From NCBI RefSeq assembly GCF_900102335.1, contig NZ_FNBM01000001.1:186001-250000 (forward strand): DNA of 64,000 nt. Reading direction: 5' to 3'. The translations under genes were made by a program, and so were the position numbers. Below, piece after piece: positions 44,019-53,496 of the stretch (position 1 is the first letter of the stretch; every line of letters starts with the position of its first letter). Under the pieces are notes generated by a model. The model was not told the DNA's origin and did no database searches. It saw nothing but the letters and a program-made list of their open reading frames with translations. Origin of the DNA: Phytopseudomonas seleniipraecipitans. GTDB lineage: Bacteria; Pseudomonadota; Gammaproteobacteria; Pseudomonadales; Pseudomonadaceae.

Positions 44019-45812
44019 TCAACCCTGTCTGGTACTCGCGCTTTTGTCCTTCAGCCAAGCCACCAAATCCGCTGGTGGCAGCGGCTTGGCGAAGTAATAA
44101 CCCTGACCTTGCTGGCATCCCCAGCCGCGCAATAGGTGGTAATGCAGTTCGGTTTCGATGCCTTCGGCCACCACCGTCAGACGCAGGTCTCGCACCAGGC
44201 TGATCAGGCCGCGGATGATGTGCCATTCGCTGTTGCCCGGTTGCAGGTCGGCCAGCAGCGAGCGGTCGAGCTTGACGGTGGTGGCGGGGATCTGCCGCAG
44301 GTATGCCCAGTTACTGTAGCCGCTTCCGAAATCATCGATGCCGATGGCCACACCCAGGTCACGGAATCGTTGCAGTTGCACGTGCACCAACTGGAAGTCG
44401 GTGACCAACACGCTTTCGGTAAATTCGAGCTCGACGTGCTGAGGCGCTAAATCGAACTCGTGCATGGCCGCGACCAACTCATCGAACAGCAGACCATCGG
44501 TCAGATCCAGGGCCGAGACGTTCAGCGATGTGGTCATTTCCAGGCCCTGGCCACGCCATTGAGCCAATTGCTCGCAAACATGCCTGACCACCCAGCGAGT
44601 GATGTTGCGTATCGATGCGGTGGTTTCGGCGAGCGGGATGAATTCGGCGGGGCTGATTTCCCCCAACGTTGGGTGGGTCCAACGCAGCAACGCTTCGACC
44701 GCCACGCAGCGATTGCTCGCCAGGTCCACGCGCGGTTGGTACACCAGCCTGAGCTGGTCGGGGGCCACTAGCGCCGCTTCGATGGCGTTTAGCAATGCCG
44801 TGCTGCGGCGCAAGCTGGAATCGATCACCGGGTCGTAATCGAGCCAGCGGCGTTCGCTCCTGCGTGCTGCGTCGGTGATGCTGGCCATCAGGCGCAAAAT
44901 ATCCATTGGCGTACCGGCTTCACGATCAAGCTGCAGCACGCTGATCCCCACATCGGGAAATACGGGTACGTCCGCGCTATACAGCGGCCGCTTGAAGGCC
45001 GTGACGACTGCGTTGAGTAACTGTTGCACCGGCAGCGCTGGGGAGGGCTCGAATAGCGTCACGAAACCCAGGGTGCCAGAGCGATACAGCCGCGCGCCCG
45101 TGGGGAGTGTTTCCACCAGCAGCTCTTTGACAGCCAGCATGAAGTTGGCGAAGAACTCCAGCCCCAACGCCTTGACCAGCCCATCCATACCGGATGCGGA
45201 TAGCGGCTCGACGAGGATGGCTACCCGGTTAGCCGTTGACGGTTCATTGAGGATGTCCGCCTCGAAGCGCTGCCGGTTGGGCAGGCCGGTCTGGGGGTCG
45301 GAGAAATGTTGCCGATGAATCGATTGCAGGCGCGCCACTACCACCTTGGCCGCGTCCAGCAACAAGGTTTTGCCTTGCTCGTCCATCGGGCGGCGTGTCT
45401 GATTGTCGATGATGCACAGTCTGCCAAGGCTCAGCCTGGGCGTGATAATCAGCGGCGCGCCGGCGTAATAGCGGATAAAGGGCTCGCCCGTGACCAGTGG
45501 GTTGCTAGAAAAGCGCGGGTCACCGACTGGATCGCATATCTCCAGCACCGCCCCGGTTTCGAGGTTGTGCGCACAGAATGACATCTCCCGCGGCGTGCAC
45601 TCGGGCTCCATGCCAACCCGTGCTTTGAACATCTGGTAATCACGATCAATGATGCTGACCAGTGCAGTCGGCACGCCAAAGTAGGCAGAGATCATGTTGA
45701 CGATACTATTGAGCACCGGATCCGATCCACTTTGCAGGTCAGACGTCAAACGGTCCACTTCAGCCAGACGTGCTCGTTCTTCTTGCGGGGAAATGAGATT
45801 GCACAGGGTCAT
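44019..45812 (-). CDS. GAF - degenerate GGDEF - EAL protein (cyclic di-GMP phosphodiesterase)
   Basis: Cytoplasmic signalling protein of 597 residues. An N-terminal GAF domain at about 25-165 (MISAYFGVPTALVSIIDRDY onward) is followed by a GGDEF-like region at about 175-320 in which the GGDEF signature is lost, and an EAL domain at about 335-585. The EAL motif VEALLRWTHP, the metal-binding DDFGSGYSNWAYL loop, ELEFTESVL and VAEGIETE are present, so phosphodiesterase activity is likely. The degenerate domain may bind GTP as an allosteric site. It is a single gene near a hybrid kinase on the opposite strand. Confidence 0.9.
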   Translation of the reverse strand: MTLCNLISPQEERARLAEVDRLTSDLQSGSDPVLNSIVNMISAYFGVPTALVSIIDRDYQMFKARVGMEPECTPREMSFCAHNLETGAVLEICDPVGDPRFSSNPLVTGEPFIRYYAGAPLIITPRLSLGRLCIIDNQTRRPMDEQGKTLLLDAAKVVVARLQSIHRQHFSDPQTGLPNRQRFEADILNEPSTANRVAILVEPLSASGMDGLVKALGLEFFANFMLAVKELLVETLPTGARLYRSGTLGFVTLFEPSPALPVQQLLNAVVTAFKRPLYSADVPVFPDVGISVLQLDREAGTPMDILRLMASITDAARRSERRWLDYDPVIDSSLRRSTALLNAIEAALVAPDQLRLVYQPRVDLASNRCVAVEALLRWTHPTLGEISPAEFIPLAETTASIRNITRWVVRHVCEQLAQWRGQGLEMTTSLNVSALDLTDGLLFDELVAAMHEFDLAPQHVELEFTESVLVTDFQLVHVQLQRFRDLGVAIGIDDFGSGYSNWAYLRQIPATTVKLDRSLLADLQPGNSEWHIIRGLISLVRDLRLTVVAEGIETELHYHLLRGWGCQQGQGYYFAKPLPPADLVAWLKDKSASTRQG

Positions 45813-46072
45813 ATCAGCTACTTACCGCGAAATGGCAGGGAATCAGCGAGTTGCGGGCTCCCTTTGTATGCTTGAGCTTAGCCATACTAGTTGGCTCTCG
45901 ACAATTTAGCGTGCCCCAACCTCGGGCAGACAGATGCTGCGGTGCGCTCGGCCGCTCAGGCTAAAGCGGCCTGGGTATTTGCCGATAGCCTTATATAATG
46001 GCAGTTCGAGCGGTTATCCTCACGCTCACAGTCTGCCAGCTCTTGCGCATCCGAGATTCCGGATCTGGCCCC

Positions 46073-48004
46073 ATGGAGCCACACTTGATCAGTATTTTTT
46101 CCCGGAGCCTTGAGCGAGTCCGCCGGCTTACGCGTACTCAGCTAAGCCTGCCGGTGCGCTATGCAGGCGCCGCCGTTGTGGTCGCGCTGTGTTGCGCGCT
46201 GCGCGTGCAGCTGCCGTTTACCGAGTTGCCGTACCTGTTTTTCATACCGGGCCTGATGTTCATCGGCTTCTGGGTTGGCGTCGGGCCGTCCCTGCTGGGA
46301 TGCGTATTGGCAGTATTGGCGGCGCATTATTTCTTTATCGGCGAAATCGGCCTTCAGGACCCTTTGCACACCTGGGCCAGCAGCGCGAGTTTCGGGCTGG
46401 TGACTTTCGGCATGGCGGTGGTCTGCGCACTTTTCCGGAAAAGCCTGGACGCACTCTCCGATATTAACGAGCGCCTGGAGCACGAGGTTGAGCGCCGTAC
46501 GCTGGAACGCGACGGCATCTGGAACGTATCGCCCGACCTGATCTGCGCCTTGTCCGCAAGCGGGGAAGTGCTGGCGATGAACCCGGCCTGGCAAACCGAA
46601 ACCGGGCACAGCGATCAAGCACTCAAGGATGGCGCGTTTTTCAGCTTCATCTCTCCGTCACAACTGTCCGATGCCCTGCGCAGCCTGGGCGAGGGGCCCA
46701 TTGCCGAACTCAATACCCAGGGTGCTCGTAGCAATGGTCTGCCGCTGCATCTGAACTGGCGAATTGCACGCCGCCAGGGGCATTACTTCGCGGTCGCCCG
46801 GGACATCACGCTGCACAAGGAGCGCCAGGAGGCATTTGAGCAGGTCAGGTCGCAATTGCAGCAAAGTCAGAAAATGGAAGCGGTGGGTCAGCTGACGGGC
46901 GGCCTGGCTCACGATTTCAACAATCTGCTCACCGTGATCACCAGTAGCTTGGACATGCTCGAGCAGCGCCTTGCGCAAGGCCGGCACGGGGATCTTCAGC
47001 GATACGTCGGGCTGGCCCGCAATGCTTCCGGGCGCGCCGCCTCCCTCACACACCGTCTGCTGGCCTACGCCAGGCGTCAGACATTGGCGAGTACGGTTGT
47101 CGACCCGGTGTCGCTGGTCCAGGACATGAAGGAGCTGATCAGCCGCACGCTCACGCCGCGTATCGAGCTGGAAGTGTTGCCACCCGAGCAGGCGGTGTTG
47201 TGCTTCTGCGACGCTCATCAATTGGAGAATGCGCTGCTAAATCTGTGTATCAACGCACGCGATGCCATGCCTCAAGGCGGTCGGTTGAAGATCGAGGTCA
47301 GCCAGCTGCGTATCGAGCCTGCGCAAGCTACCGCTACGCTGAACGTCGGAGATTACGTGCGCTTCCGCGTGACGGATACCGGCGTGGGTATGCCAAAGAG
47401 CGTGCTGGAGCGTGCGTTCGATCCGTTCTTCACGACCAAGCCGCTGGGCTCCGGCACGGGCCTGGGGCTGTCGATGGTGTATGGCTTTGCCCGGCAATCC
47501 GCCGGGGACGCGCAGATCGAATCAACGGTAGGTGAAGGCACCACCGTGAATCTGTTTCTGCCATTGCACCACGGCGTGCAGACAGCCACCGAGGTCGCTG
47601 CGCCATTGATTGCGGAAGAGGCTGCGCCTGCGCCAAGTGGTTTGATCCTGCTGGTGGACGATGAAAAAGCCATTCGCGATCTTGTCGGCGAAACCCTGGA
47701 AGACATGGGTTATCAGGTCGTGAAAGCGGCAGCCGCCGCGGATGCGTTGCAACAGCTGGAACGGCTGCCTCAGGTGGGATTGCTGATCACCGATATCGGG
47801 CTGCCGGGCGGCATGAGCGGCGATGAACTCGCGGTGGCTGCGCTGCAGGCGCGGCCGACGCTCAAGGTGTTGTTCATTTCCGGTTTTGCCGAAAACAGCG
47901 TGCCTGCGATCGCATTCAAAAGCGGCCAGACCGAACTGCTCCTCAAACCATTCGCCGTCAAACAACTCAAGACGATGGTTCGGCAACTGCTGGTTCCACG
48001 CTGA
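46073..48004 (+). CDS. Membrane hybrid histidine kinase (MASE-like/DUF4118, PAS, HisKA, HATPase, REC)
   Basis: Sensor kinase of 643 residues from the start at 46073. Domains in order are an N-terminal membrane bundle of about four helices (about 20-125), a PAS module (about 140-250), a HisKA domain with the phosphorylation histidine in GGLAHDFNNLL, an HATPase (NLCINARDAM, DTGVGMPKSV) and a C-terminal receiver with aspartate in LLITDIGLPG. TATAAT at 45994-45999 is a good -10 box and lies over the earlier possible start at 45998, so the start downstream is more likely. No partner regulator is adjacent; the target is unknown. Confidence 0.85.
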   Translation: MEPHLISIFSRSLERVRRLTRTQLSLPVRYAGAAVVVALCCALRVQLPFTELPYLFFIPGLMFIGFWVGVGPSLLGCVLAVLAAHYFFIGEIGLQDPLHTWASSASFGLVTFGMAVVCALFRKSLDALSDINERLEHEVERRTLERDGIWNVSPDLICALSASGEVLAMNPAWQTETGHSDQALKDGAFFSFISPSQLSDALRSLGEGPIAELNTQGARSNGLPLHLNWRIARRQGHYFAVARDITLHKERQEAFEQVRSQLQQSQKMEAVGQLTGGLAHDFNNLLTVITSSLDMLEQRLAQGRHGDLQRYVGLARNASGRAASLTHRLLAYARRQTLASTVVDPVSLVQDMKELISRTLTPRIELEVLPPEQAVLCFCDAHQLENALLNLCINARDAMPQGGRLKIEVSQLRIEPAQATATLNVGDYVRFRVTDTGVGMPKSVLERAFDPFFTTKPLGSGTGLGLSMVYGFARQSAGDAQIESTVGEGTTVNLFLPLHHGVQTATEVAAPLIAEEAAPAPSGLILLVDDEKAIRDLVGETLEDMGYQVVKAAAAADALQQLERLPQVGLLITDIGLPGGMSGDELAVAALQARPTLKVLFISGFAENSVPAIAFKSGQTELLLKPFAVKQLKTMVRQLLVPR

Positions 48005-48144
48005 ATGCTCCGCTTCCGTTCGTAGGCAGCTCACACTCATGCCGGAGCGCTGCATATCAGAAAAGGCGAACGGCGCCTCTGCACATGGCTGGCGTGTCTG
48101 TTGAGACGGCTAACGCTGTCAATGTTGACGGTTGCCAGCGATGT

Positions 48145-48468
48145 TCAGTAAGCGGCCAGAATCCCCTGTGGGTCATAGCCGTGGATCACCTTGCCGTTGA
48201 CCTTGAGCACCGGCACGCCACGGCCACCGAGTGCGTCGTAGGCGCGGCGTGCGTCGGTGGACGTTTCGATGTCCCGTTCGGTGTAGGCAATGCCGCGCTC
48301 GTCGAGGAACTCGCGGGTCTTGGCGCAATAGCCGCACCAGCTGGTGGCGTAGAGGATGACCTCACCGTGGCCGGCGACCTGCTGGTTATTGCCAAACAGC
48401 ATCGGCTCGATGCGATCCCATTGTTGCCAGGTCGCCAGTACCGCAAGAATCAGCAAAATCCGTTTCAT
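48145..48468 (-). CDS. Membrane-anchored glutaredoxin-family protein
   Basis: Small thiol-disulfide protein of 107 residues. A hydrophobic N-terminal helix (MKRILLILAVLATW) anchors or exports it. The glutaredoxin domain has active-site Cys45-Gly-Tyr-Cys48 in ATSWCGYCAKTREFL, the cis-proline region RGVPVLKVNGKVI and a glycine-rich end HGYDPQGI. The CGYC motif is common in glutaredoxin-like membrane proteins. It sits 40 bases after yejK and may be co-transcribed. The redox partner is unknown. Confidence 0.85.
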   Translation of the reverse strand: MKRILLILAVLATWQQWDRIEPMLFGNNQQVAGHGEVILYATSWCGYCAKTREFLDERGIAYTERDIETSTDARRAYDALGGRGVPVLKVNGKVIHGYDPQGILAAY

Positions 48469-48508
48469 GGTGCAGTCCTCTTTGGCATAGGCAACCTTAC
48501 GCGATGGC

Positions 48509-49516
48509 TCAATCCTTGCGACGTTTCAACTGATCAGTCAACTGAGTCGGTAGGTTGCGGATGGTCAGCGTGTCTGACGCTTCATCGTATTCAACCTTCG
48601 AGCCCAGCAGGTGGGCCTCGAAGCTGATCGACAGGCCTTCGGCACGGCCGGTGAAGCGGCGGAACTGACTCAGGGTACGTTTATCGGCGGGGATTTCCGG
48701 CGACAGCCCGTAGTCCTTGTTGCGGATATGGTCGTAGAACGCCTTGGGGCGCTCTTCGTCAATCAATCCCGACAGCTCTGTCAGGGTCATTGGCTCGCCC
48801 ATCTTGGCCTGGCTGGTGGCGTAGTCGACCAGGGTGTCAGTCTTGGCGCGCGCCTGTTCTTCGGGCAAGTCCTCGCTTTCGACGAAGTCGCTGAACGCCT
48901 TGAGCAGAGTGCGCGTCTCGCTCGGCGAGTCGACGCCTTCCTGGCAGCCGATGAAGTCGCGGAAGTATTCCGAGACCTTCTTGCCATTCTTGCCCTTGAT
49001 GAACGAGATGTACTGCTTGGACTGCTTGTTGTTTCGCCATTCGCTGATGTTGATCCGCGCCGCCAGGTGCAGCTGGCCGAGGTCCAGGTGTTTGGCGGGT
49101 GTCACGTCCAGCGCGTCGTTCACGGCCACGCCTTCGCTGTGGTGCAGCAGGGCGATGGCCAGGTAATCGGTCATGCCTTGCTGGTAGTGGGCGAACAGCA
49201 CGTGGCCGCCGGTGGACAGGTTGGATTCCTCCATCAGCTTCTGCAGATGCTCAACCGCCTGGCGGCTGAACGCAGTGAAATCCCCGCCTTCTTCCAGATA
49301 GGCCTTCAGCCAGCCGCTGAACGGGTAGGCGCCGGATTCTTCGTGGAAGAAGCCCCAGGCTTTGCCCTGCTTGGCGTTGTAGCTGTCGTTGAGGTCGGCG
49401 AGCATGTTCTCGATGGCTTGGGAGGCCGCCAGTTCGCTGTCGCGGGCATGCAGTACGGCAGGGCTGCCATCAGGCTTCTTGTCGATCAGGTGGACGATAC
49501 AGTGACGGATCGGCAT
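48509..49516 (-). CDS. yejK: Nucleoid-associated protein YejK (NdpA family)
   Basis: Soluble protein of 335 residues matching the YejK/NdpA family, DNA-associated proteins of uncertain function found across gammaproteobacteria. The N-terminus [17 protein letters not shown] and the [19 protein letters not shown] segment near 155, followed by [14 protein letters not shown], are characteristic. It is the standard length. It is on the same strand as the glutaredoxin gene and converges on nothing; no DNA sites are implied. Confidence 0.92.
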   Translation of the reverse strand: MPIRHCIVHLIDKKPDGSPAVLHARDSELAASQAIENMLADLNDSYNAKQGKAWGFFHEESGAYPFSGWLKAYLEEGGDFTAFSRQAVEHLQKLMEESNLSTGGHVLFAHYQQGMTDYLAIALLHHSEGVAVNDALDVTPAKHLDLGQLHLAARINISEWRNNKQSKQYISFIKGKNGKKVSEYFRDFIGCQEGVDSPSETRTLLKAFSDFVESEDLPEEQARAKTDTLVDYATSQAKMGEPMTLTELSGLIDEERPKAFYDHIRNKDYGLSPEIPADKRTLSQFRRFTGRAEGLSISFEAHLLGSKVEYDEASDTLTIRNLPTQLTDQLKRRKD

Positions 49517-49621
49517 GGAGGGTCTCTTCCGGCGTTACGCAAAAAAAATGGGGCCGGCAGAGGCGGCCCGCGTTGCGCAGAGTTTACCCGACTGGCATCA
49601 CTGCGGTCGCCCGTCGCGCAG

Positions 49622-50884
49622 TCAACCGAGGGCGATCGCCGTGCGACGCGCCTGGCGCCGACGGTCGAGCAGCATGAGAATGCCGAGTAGACCGATGGCG
49701 TACAGCGCATCGAGCCCGAGCATCAGCAAAATGCCGATGCACAGCAGTGCGCTGATGCCGGCCAGCCAGCGCCAGAAGCCCTCCAAAAGCACCCAGCCGG
49801 CGGCCATGCTGAACAGGTAAATGACGATGAAATTGCCGTTGGCATAGCGGATCAGCTGATCCAGTGGCAGCGACAGGCACCAGATCACCGTGGTACTCAG
49901 CGCGCAACTGAGCACCACCACCAGCAAGGCACTGGCCGGCACGCCATTGCTGTTGCGGCTGGCGAGGCGGCGTGGCAGCTTGCCTTCGTCGGCCAGGCTC
50001 CAGATCAGCCGCGCGAAGCCCTGGATATACACGTTCATCGAGGCGAAACAGGCCAGGTAGCCGATGCTTGCACTCAGCCAGCGCGCCTCGTCGCCCAGCA
50101 ACAGATCGAGCATGCGTGGTAGGGATGCCGCATCGGTGCGCACATCGCCGTAGGCATGGAAGCTCAGCACCGCCACCGAACACGCCCAGTACACCAGGCC
50201 CGCCAGCAGCACGCCGAGTAGCAGCGCCAGGGGGAAATCGCGCTGCGGGTTCTTGAACTCTTCGCCCAGGTGCGTGAAGGCCTCGATGCCGACGAAACAC
50301 CAGAACATCACCCCGAGCGCCACCGGCATCAGTTGCCAGTTGCCGGCCAGCGGCGGCAGCAACGGCTGCTCGGCGTGCGGCAGGTCGCCCTTCCACCAGA
50401 TCAGCGCGATGGTCGCGATAATTGCCAGGGCGATGGCGATCTGTACGCCGCCCGAGGTGCGTGCCGGTCGCTGACCGAGTAGCAAGATGATGCCCAGGGT
50501 GACCAACTGGACGGCCAGCACCGCCACGTCACTCAGTGTGAAGAGCGCGTGCCAGAAGCCGCTGGCGATATTCAACGCTGCCGGCAGCCCTACTGGCAGA
50601 ACGGCCAAAAACAGAAAGGCACTCAAACGCTCCATGCGCCCGCCGAAAGCGCGACCGATCAGGTGAGGCGCCCCGCCGGCATGCGGGTAGTGGCGGCCAA
50701 GCTGAGCGAAGGTGAACGCCATCGGCAGGATCAGCACGATGAGCAGCAGCCAGGCCCACAGGGATATCTCGCCAGCGGCCGTGGCGGCCAGCGCCGGGAT
50801 CACGAAAATACCGGTGCCCAGCAGCGAGGTGGACAACAGGCCGATGCCCTGCAGCAGCCCCAGTTCCTTGTTCAATCGACTCAT
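49622..50884 (-). CDS. yjeH: Amino-acid exporter of the APC family (YjeH type)
   Basis: Inner-membrane transporter of 420 residues with about eleven or twelve hydrophobic segments. The E. coli YjeH exporter of methionine and branched-chain amino acids has nearly the same length. N-terminal LQGIGLLSTSLLGTGIFVIP and GEEFKNPQRDFPLALLLGV near 215 are typical. The start at 50884 gives the usual MSRLNKELGLLQG; longer frames are unlikely. It is divergent from an Lrp-type regulator, a frequent arrangement for amino-acid exporters. Confidence 0.88.
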   Translation of the reverse strand: MSRLNKELGLLQGIGLLSTSLLGTGIFVIPALAATAAGEISLWAWLLLIVLILPMAFTFAQLGRHYPHAGGAPHLIGRAFGGRMERLSAFLFLAVLPVGLPAALNIASGFWHALFTLSDVAVLAVQLVTLGIILLLGQRPARTSGGVQIAIALAIIATIALIWWKGDLPHAEQPLLPPLAGNWQLMPVALGVMFWCFVGIEAFTHLGEEFKNPQRDFPLALLLGVLLAGLVYWACSVAVLSFHAYGDVRTDAASLPRMLDLLLGDEARWLSASIGYLACFASMNVYIQGFARLIWSLADEGKLPRRLASRNSNGVPASALLVVVLSCALSTTVIWCLSLPLDQLIRYANGNFIVIYLFSMAAGWVLLEGFWRWLAGISALLCIGILLMLGLDALYAIGLLGILMLLDRRRQARRTAIALG

Positions 50885-51054
50885 GTTGTATGCTCTCGCT
50901 CGTCCTGACGCGCCATTGGCAGAGCGCCTGCTGGCCCATGCCGCCATGGTAAGGCCGCCTCGCCTGTGCGGCTGCTGGCGAAGCGTCGTCGATGACCGAC
51001 GAAACGGCGGGAATACCCGTCATCCTGTTTGTGCAGAGTGGTGCAGAGAGCCCA

Positions 51055-51474
51055 GTGGATAAGTTCGATCAACGCATCATCGCCCTGCTGCGCGCCGACG
51101 CGCGCCTGAGCGTCACCGAAGTGGCCCGCCAGGTCAGCCTGTCACGCTCAGCTGTGAGCGAGCGCATCCGTCAGCTGGAAGCATCCGGCGTGATTCAGGG
51201 CTACCACGCGCGCATCGCCGAACCCACCAGCGTCGCGGTGCGCGCCTACCTGGAATTGTTCTATACCGGCGGGCGCTGCGAGCAGTATGTAGAGCGCATG
51301 CGCGTGTTTCCGGAAGTGCGCCGCTGTTCGGGTATCAGTGGCGAGACCGACATGATGGTCTACGTGGAGGCGCCTTCCATGCAGCGGCTGGCCGAGGTGC
51401 GTGGCGAGATCGAGAACTTTCCCGGCGTCTACAAGGTGAAGACTCATGTGCTGGTCAAAGACTGGCTGATGTGA
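51055..51474 (+). CDS. Lrp/AsnC-family regulator, divergent from yjeH
   Basis: Feast/famine regulator of about 139 residues (GTG start at 51055, preceded by AGAGAG) or 160 residues if the ATG at 50992 is used. The N-terminal helix-turn-helix is DQRIIALLRADARLSVTEVA, then SLSRSAVSERIRQLEASGVI. The C-terminal RAM ligand domain starts at YLELFYTGGRCEQY and includes the usual GETDMMVYVEA core. Position suggests it controls the exporter in response to an amino acid such as leucine or methionine. The shorter start matches the family better. Confidence 0.86.
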   Translation: MDKFDQRIIALLRADARLSVTEVARQVSLSRSAVSERIRQLEASGVIQGYHARIAEPTSVAVRAYLELFYTGGRCEQYVERMRVFPEVRRCSGISGETDMMVYVEAPSMQRLAEVRGEIENFPGVYKVKTHVLVKDWLM

Positions 51475-51672
51475 AGCCAGGCAGGCGGTGGATCACGCCT
51501 TTGATCCATCAGGCACTCGCTACCCTAAACGAGGGCCCAACCACCGTGCCCATGGCAGACGGTTGAAAACCACCATCCGGCCTCTGGATCGAGGCACGCC
51601 ACGGGCGAGGCAGGGCTCAATGGGCAGGTGCGGGCAGTGGCCCAACAAAAAGACTTCAAGCGGGATGGCACC

Positions 51673-51954
51673 ATGAGCAAAGCAATCGCAGCCGCCTATG
51701 TCGTGGCAGTTCTGATACTGATGGTCGCTGCCAGCCGTATTGGGTGGCTTCGCTGCGAAAATTTCGGCTGCATGGGCATTGGCGTCGCCTGGTTTGCCTG
51801 GAGCATGGCGTTTATGCCTGTCCTGGCCGTTGGTGCTGCACTGCGGTGGCGCTGCGCACTCGGTCCAACCCTTGGCAAGGTCGTGCGCGTGTTTCTATGG
51901 GCCCAGGTAGCGGTAGGCGTTGCGCTGTTGGCTACCTGGGTGGCACGCGCATAG
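51673..51954 (+). CDS. Small membrane protein of unknown function
   Basis: Predicted integral membrane protein of 93 residues with three hydrophobic segments (AAAYVVAVLILMVAASRIGW, then GVAWFAWSMAFMPVLAVGAA, then VFLWAQVAVGVALLATWVA) and two cysteines between the first two (CENFGC). I do not recognise the family. The ATG at 51673 begins the hydrophobic part, but its ribosome-binding site is weak; frames extending further upstream have a non-membrane, low-complexity start. It stands alone between the Lrp gene and the colS-linked pair. Confidence 0.6.
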   Translation: MSKAIAAAYVVAVLILMVAASRIGWLRCENFGCMGIGVAWFAWSMAFMPVLAVGAALRWRCALGPTLGKVVRVFLWAQVAVGVALLATWVARA

Positions 51955-52044
51955 CGGCCTGATTGCACTGGAAAACGCTGCCTTTACGCGAGGCGCAGGT
52001 GCGTTGCAGTGACCAGTCAATCAGCCAGCGGCGTGCACCGGCGT

Positions 52045-52743
52045 TTAGGGGCGCATCAACGCTGCATAGGTCTCCATCAGAAGGCTCCAGTCCCCGTCGG
52101 GCATCGCACCAGAATGGCGTCGCAACTGGCGCATGTCATGGCGGGAGGCATTGCCCGCGCGCCAGCGACGGCGACTTTTTTCCAGATCGAGGAGGGCGAT
52201 TTCGGCGGCAGGCGGCGCGCCGTCATTGCTGCTGACCTTGACGAAGATGTGCTTGGCATAACAGCAGCCATGTTGCCATCGGCCGTGGTGCAGGCGCGCC
52301 AGGGTGTTGGCCAATGCCGTCAGCATAACTGTCACGTGCTCGGCGCTTCGCTCCACGGCGTACCACTGCTCAAGGCTGATAAAGCCTGGCAAGGCCTGGG
52401 TGATCAGCAGCGCTTGCCAGTCGCCTTCATGCTTTCTGGCTGCGCCATAGACGATCTTGGGCACGCTGATGCCGAGCCGCGCGAAGGCCCGGTAGGCCTC
52501 CAGCTCGCGCATGATGGTCGGGCGGCCCAAGGGGTGGCGAAGGCAGCGGTACAAGTGGCCGGTCTGGCGTTTGCTATACAGGGCTGGATAAGACGGATTG
52601 CGCGGGTGCAGCAGCTGCACACCGCTTTCACCGTCGCGGCGCTGGTTGAGGGGCTCCACCCACGCACCGTTGCATTGCCACCAGCGGTCGAAGGTCGAGC
52701 TGGCCTGTACCGCCGAGTGATAGCCGATTAGCGTTGCCATCAT
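52045..52743 (-). CDS. InaA-type LPS kinase-like protein (WarB-like)
   Basis: Predicted kinase-fold protein of 232 residues of the lipopolysaccharide-kinase (WaaP/InaA) family. IMRELEAYRAFARLGISVPK, then ANTLARLHHGRWQHGCCYAK and HIF-VKV, then LLDLEKSRRR resemble the catalytic HGDLH and DxE parts of protein kinases. The start overlaps the methyltransferase stop by four bases (ATGA). This pair directly after colRS matches P. aeruginosa PA4378-PA4379. From memory, a methyltransferase/kinase pair called WarA/WarB affects O-antigen length there; the identity is tentative. Role here: envelope or LPS modification, inferred. Confidence 0.82.
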   Translation of the reverse strand: MMATLIGYHSAVQASSTFDRWWQCNGAWVEPLNQRRDGESGVQLLHPRNPSYPALYSKRQTGHLYRCLRHPLGRPTIMRELEAYRAFARLGISVPKIVYGAARKHEGDWQALLITQALPGFISLEQWYAVERSAEHVTVMLTALANTLARLHHGRWQHGCCYAKHIFVKVSSNDGAPPAAEIALLDLEKSRRRWRAGNASRHDMRQLRRHSGAMPDGDWSLLMETYAALMRP

Positions 52744-53417
52744 TGCACCTCACGCTTGCGCAATGTGTAGGTACGCCACATGGCGTAGCCAGGCAGGAAA
52801 TCGCTGTAGCCGAGTACCTGGAAACCGGCCGTGAGAAATTCAAGCTCGATTGCCTGGCGTCTCACCACGAAACGGTTTTCGCCGCCCCCGCGCCGCTGTT
52901 CCAGTCGGTTGCGCCGCCATGCCTTGTAGTTACCGTCGACCCACAGGGAAACGATCACCGTGTCCCTGGTAACCCGGTGAAATTCGCGCAACGCCGCGAG
53001 GCGGTGCTCTGAAGACTGGAAGTGGTGCAGCAAGCGAATGCAGAACACGCAGTCGACCGAGTTGTTGCCCAGTGTGATATCGAACGCTGACGTCTTGAAG
53101 GTTCGTACCCGCCTGACCACCTCGGGTGGCTGGGCGGCGAGGGCGGTTGCAATCATGTCGGCCGAGTTGTCGGCTGCCAGGATCACTCGGTTGGGGTGCT
53201 CGGCAAGCATCGGCCAGAAGCGCCCGGCGCCGCAGGGAAGATCGAGCACCAAGTTCGGGTCACCGGCCATGCGCAGCGCGGCGCGCCCGACCTGCACGTC
53301 ACGCCAGTGAGACAGGCGCCGGGCCGGGCCGGCCTGGTGCTTGTGCAGGTAATGTTGCGCATGTTGCTGATCGTATTTGCTGGAAAAGGGCAGAGCGACG
53401 GGGCGCGGCTTGGACAT
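52740..53417 (-). CDS. Class I SAM-dependent methyltransferase (WarA-like)
   Basis: Soluble methyltransferase of 225 residues. The SAM-binding motif is LVLDLPCGAGRFWPML near 57, followed by the acidic residue in VILAADNSADMI and the motif IV-like CVFCIRLLHHF. It overlaps the kinase-like gene (ATGA) and lies 80 bases downstream of colS. The WarA-type assignment is based on synteny with colRS and its kinase partner, not on sequence details. Substrate probably an envelope polysaccharide, inferred. Confidence 0.82.
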   Translation of the reverse strand: MSKPRPVALPFSSKYDQQHAQHYLHKHQAGPARRLSHWRDVQVGRAALRMAGDPNLVLDLPCGAGRFWPMLAEHPNRVILAADNSADMIATALAAQPPEVVRRVRTFKTSAFDITLGNNSVDCVFCIRLLHHFQSSEHRLAALREFHRVTRDTVIVSLWVDGNYKAWRRNRLEQRRGGGENRFVVRRQAIELEFLTAGFQVLGYSDFLPGYAMWRTYTLRKREVQ

Positions 53418-53496
53418 GGCGAGGCACCTGGATGGAAGTGCCTCGATGTTACGAAGCGGATTCTGATGAACCCGTTAAGCGAACGTGAAAAAAGCG

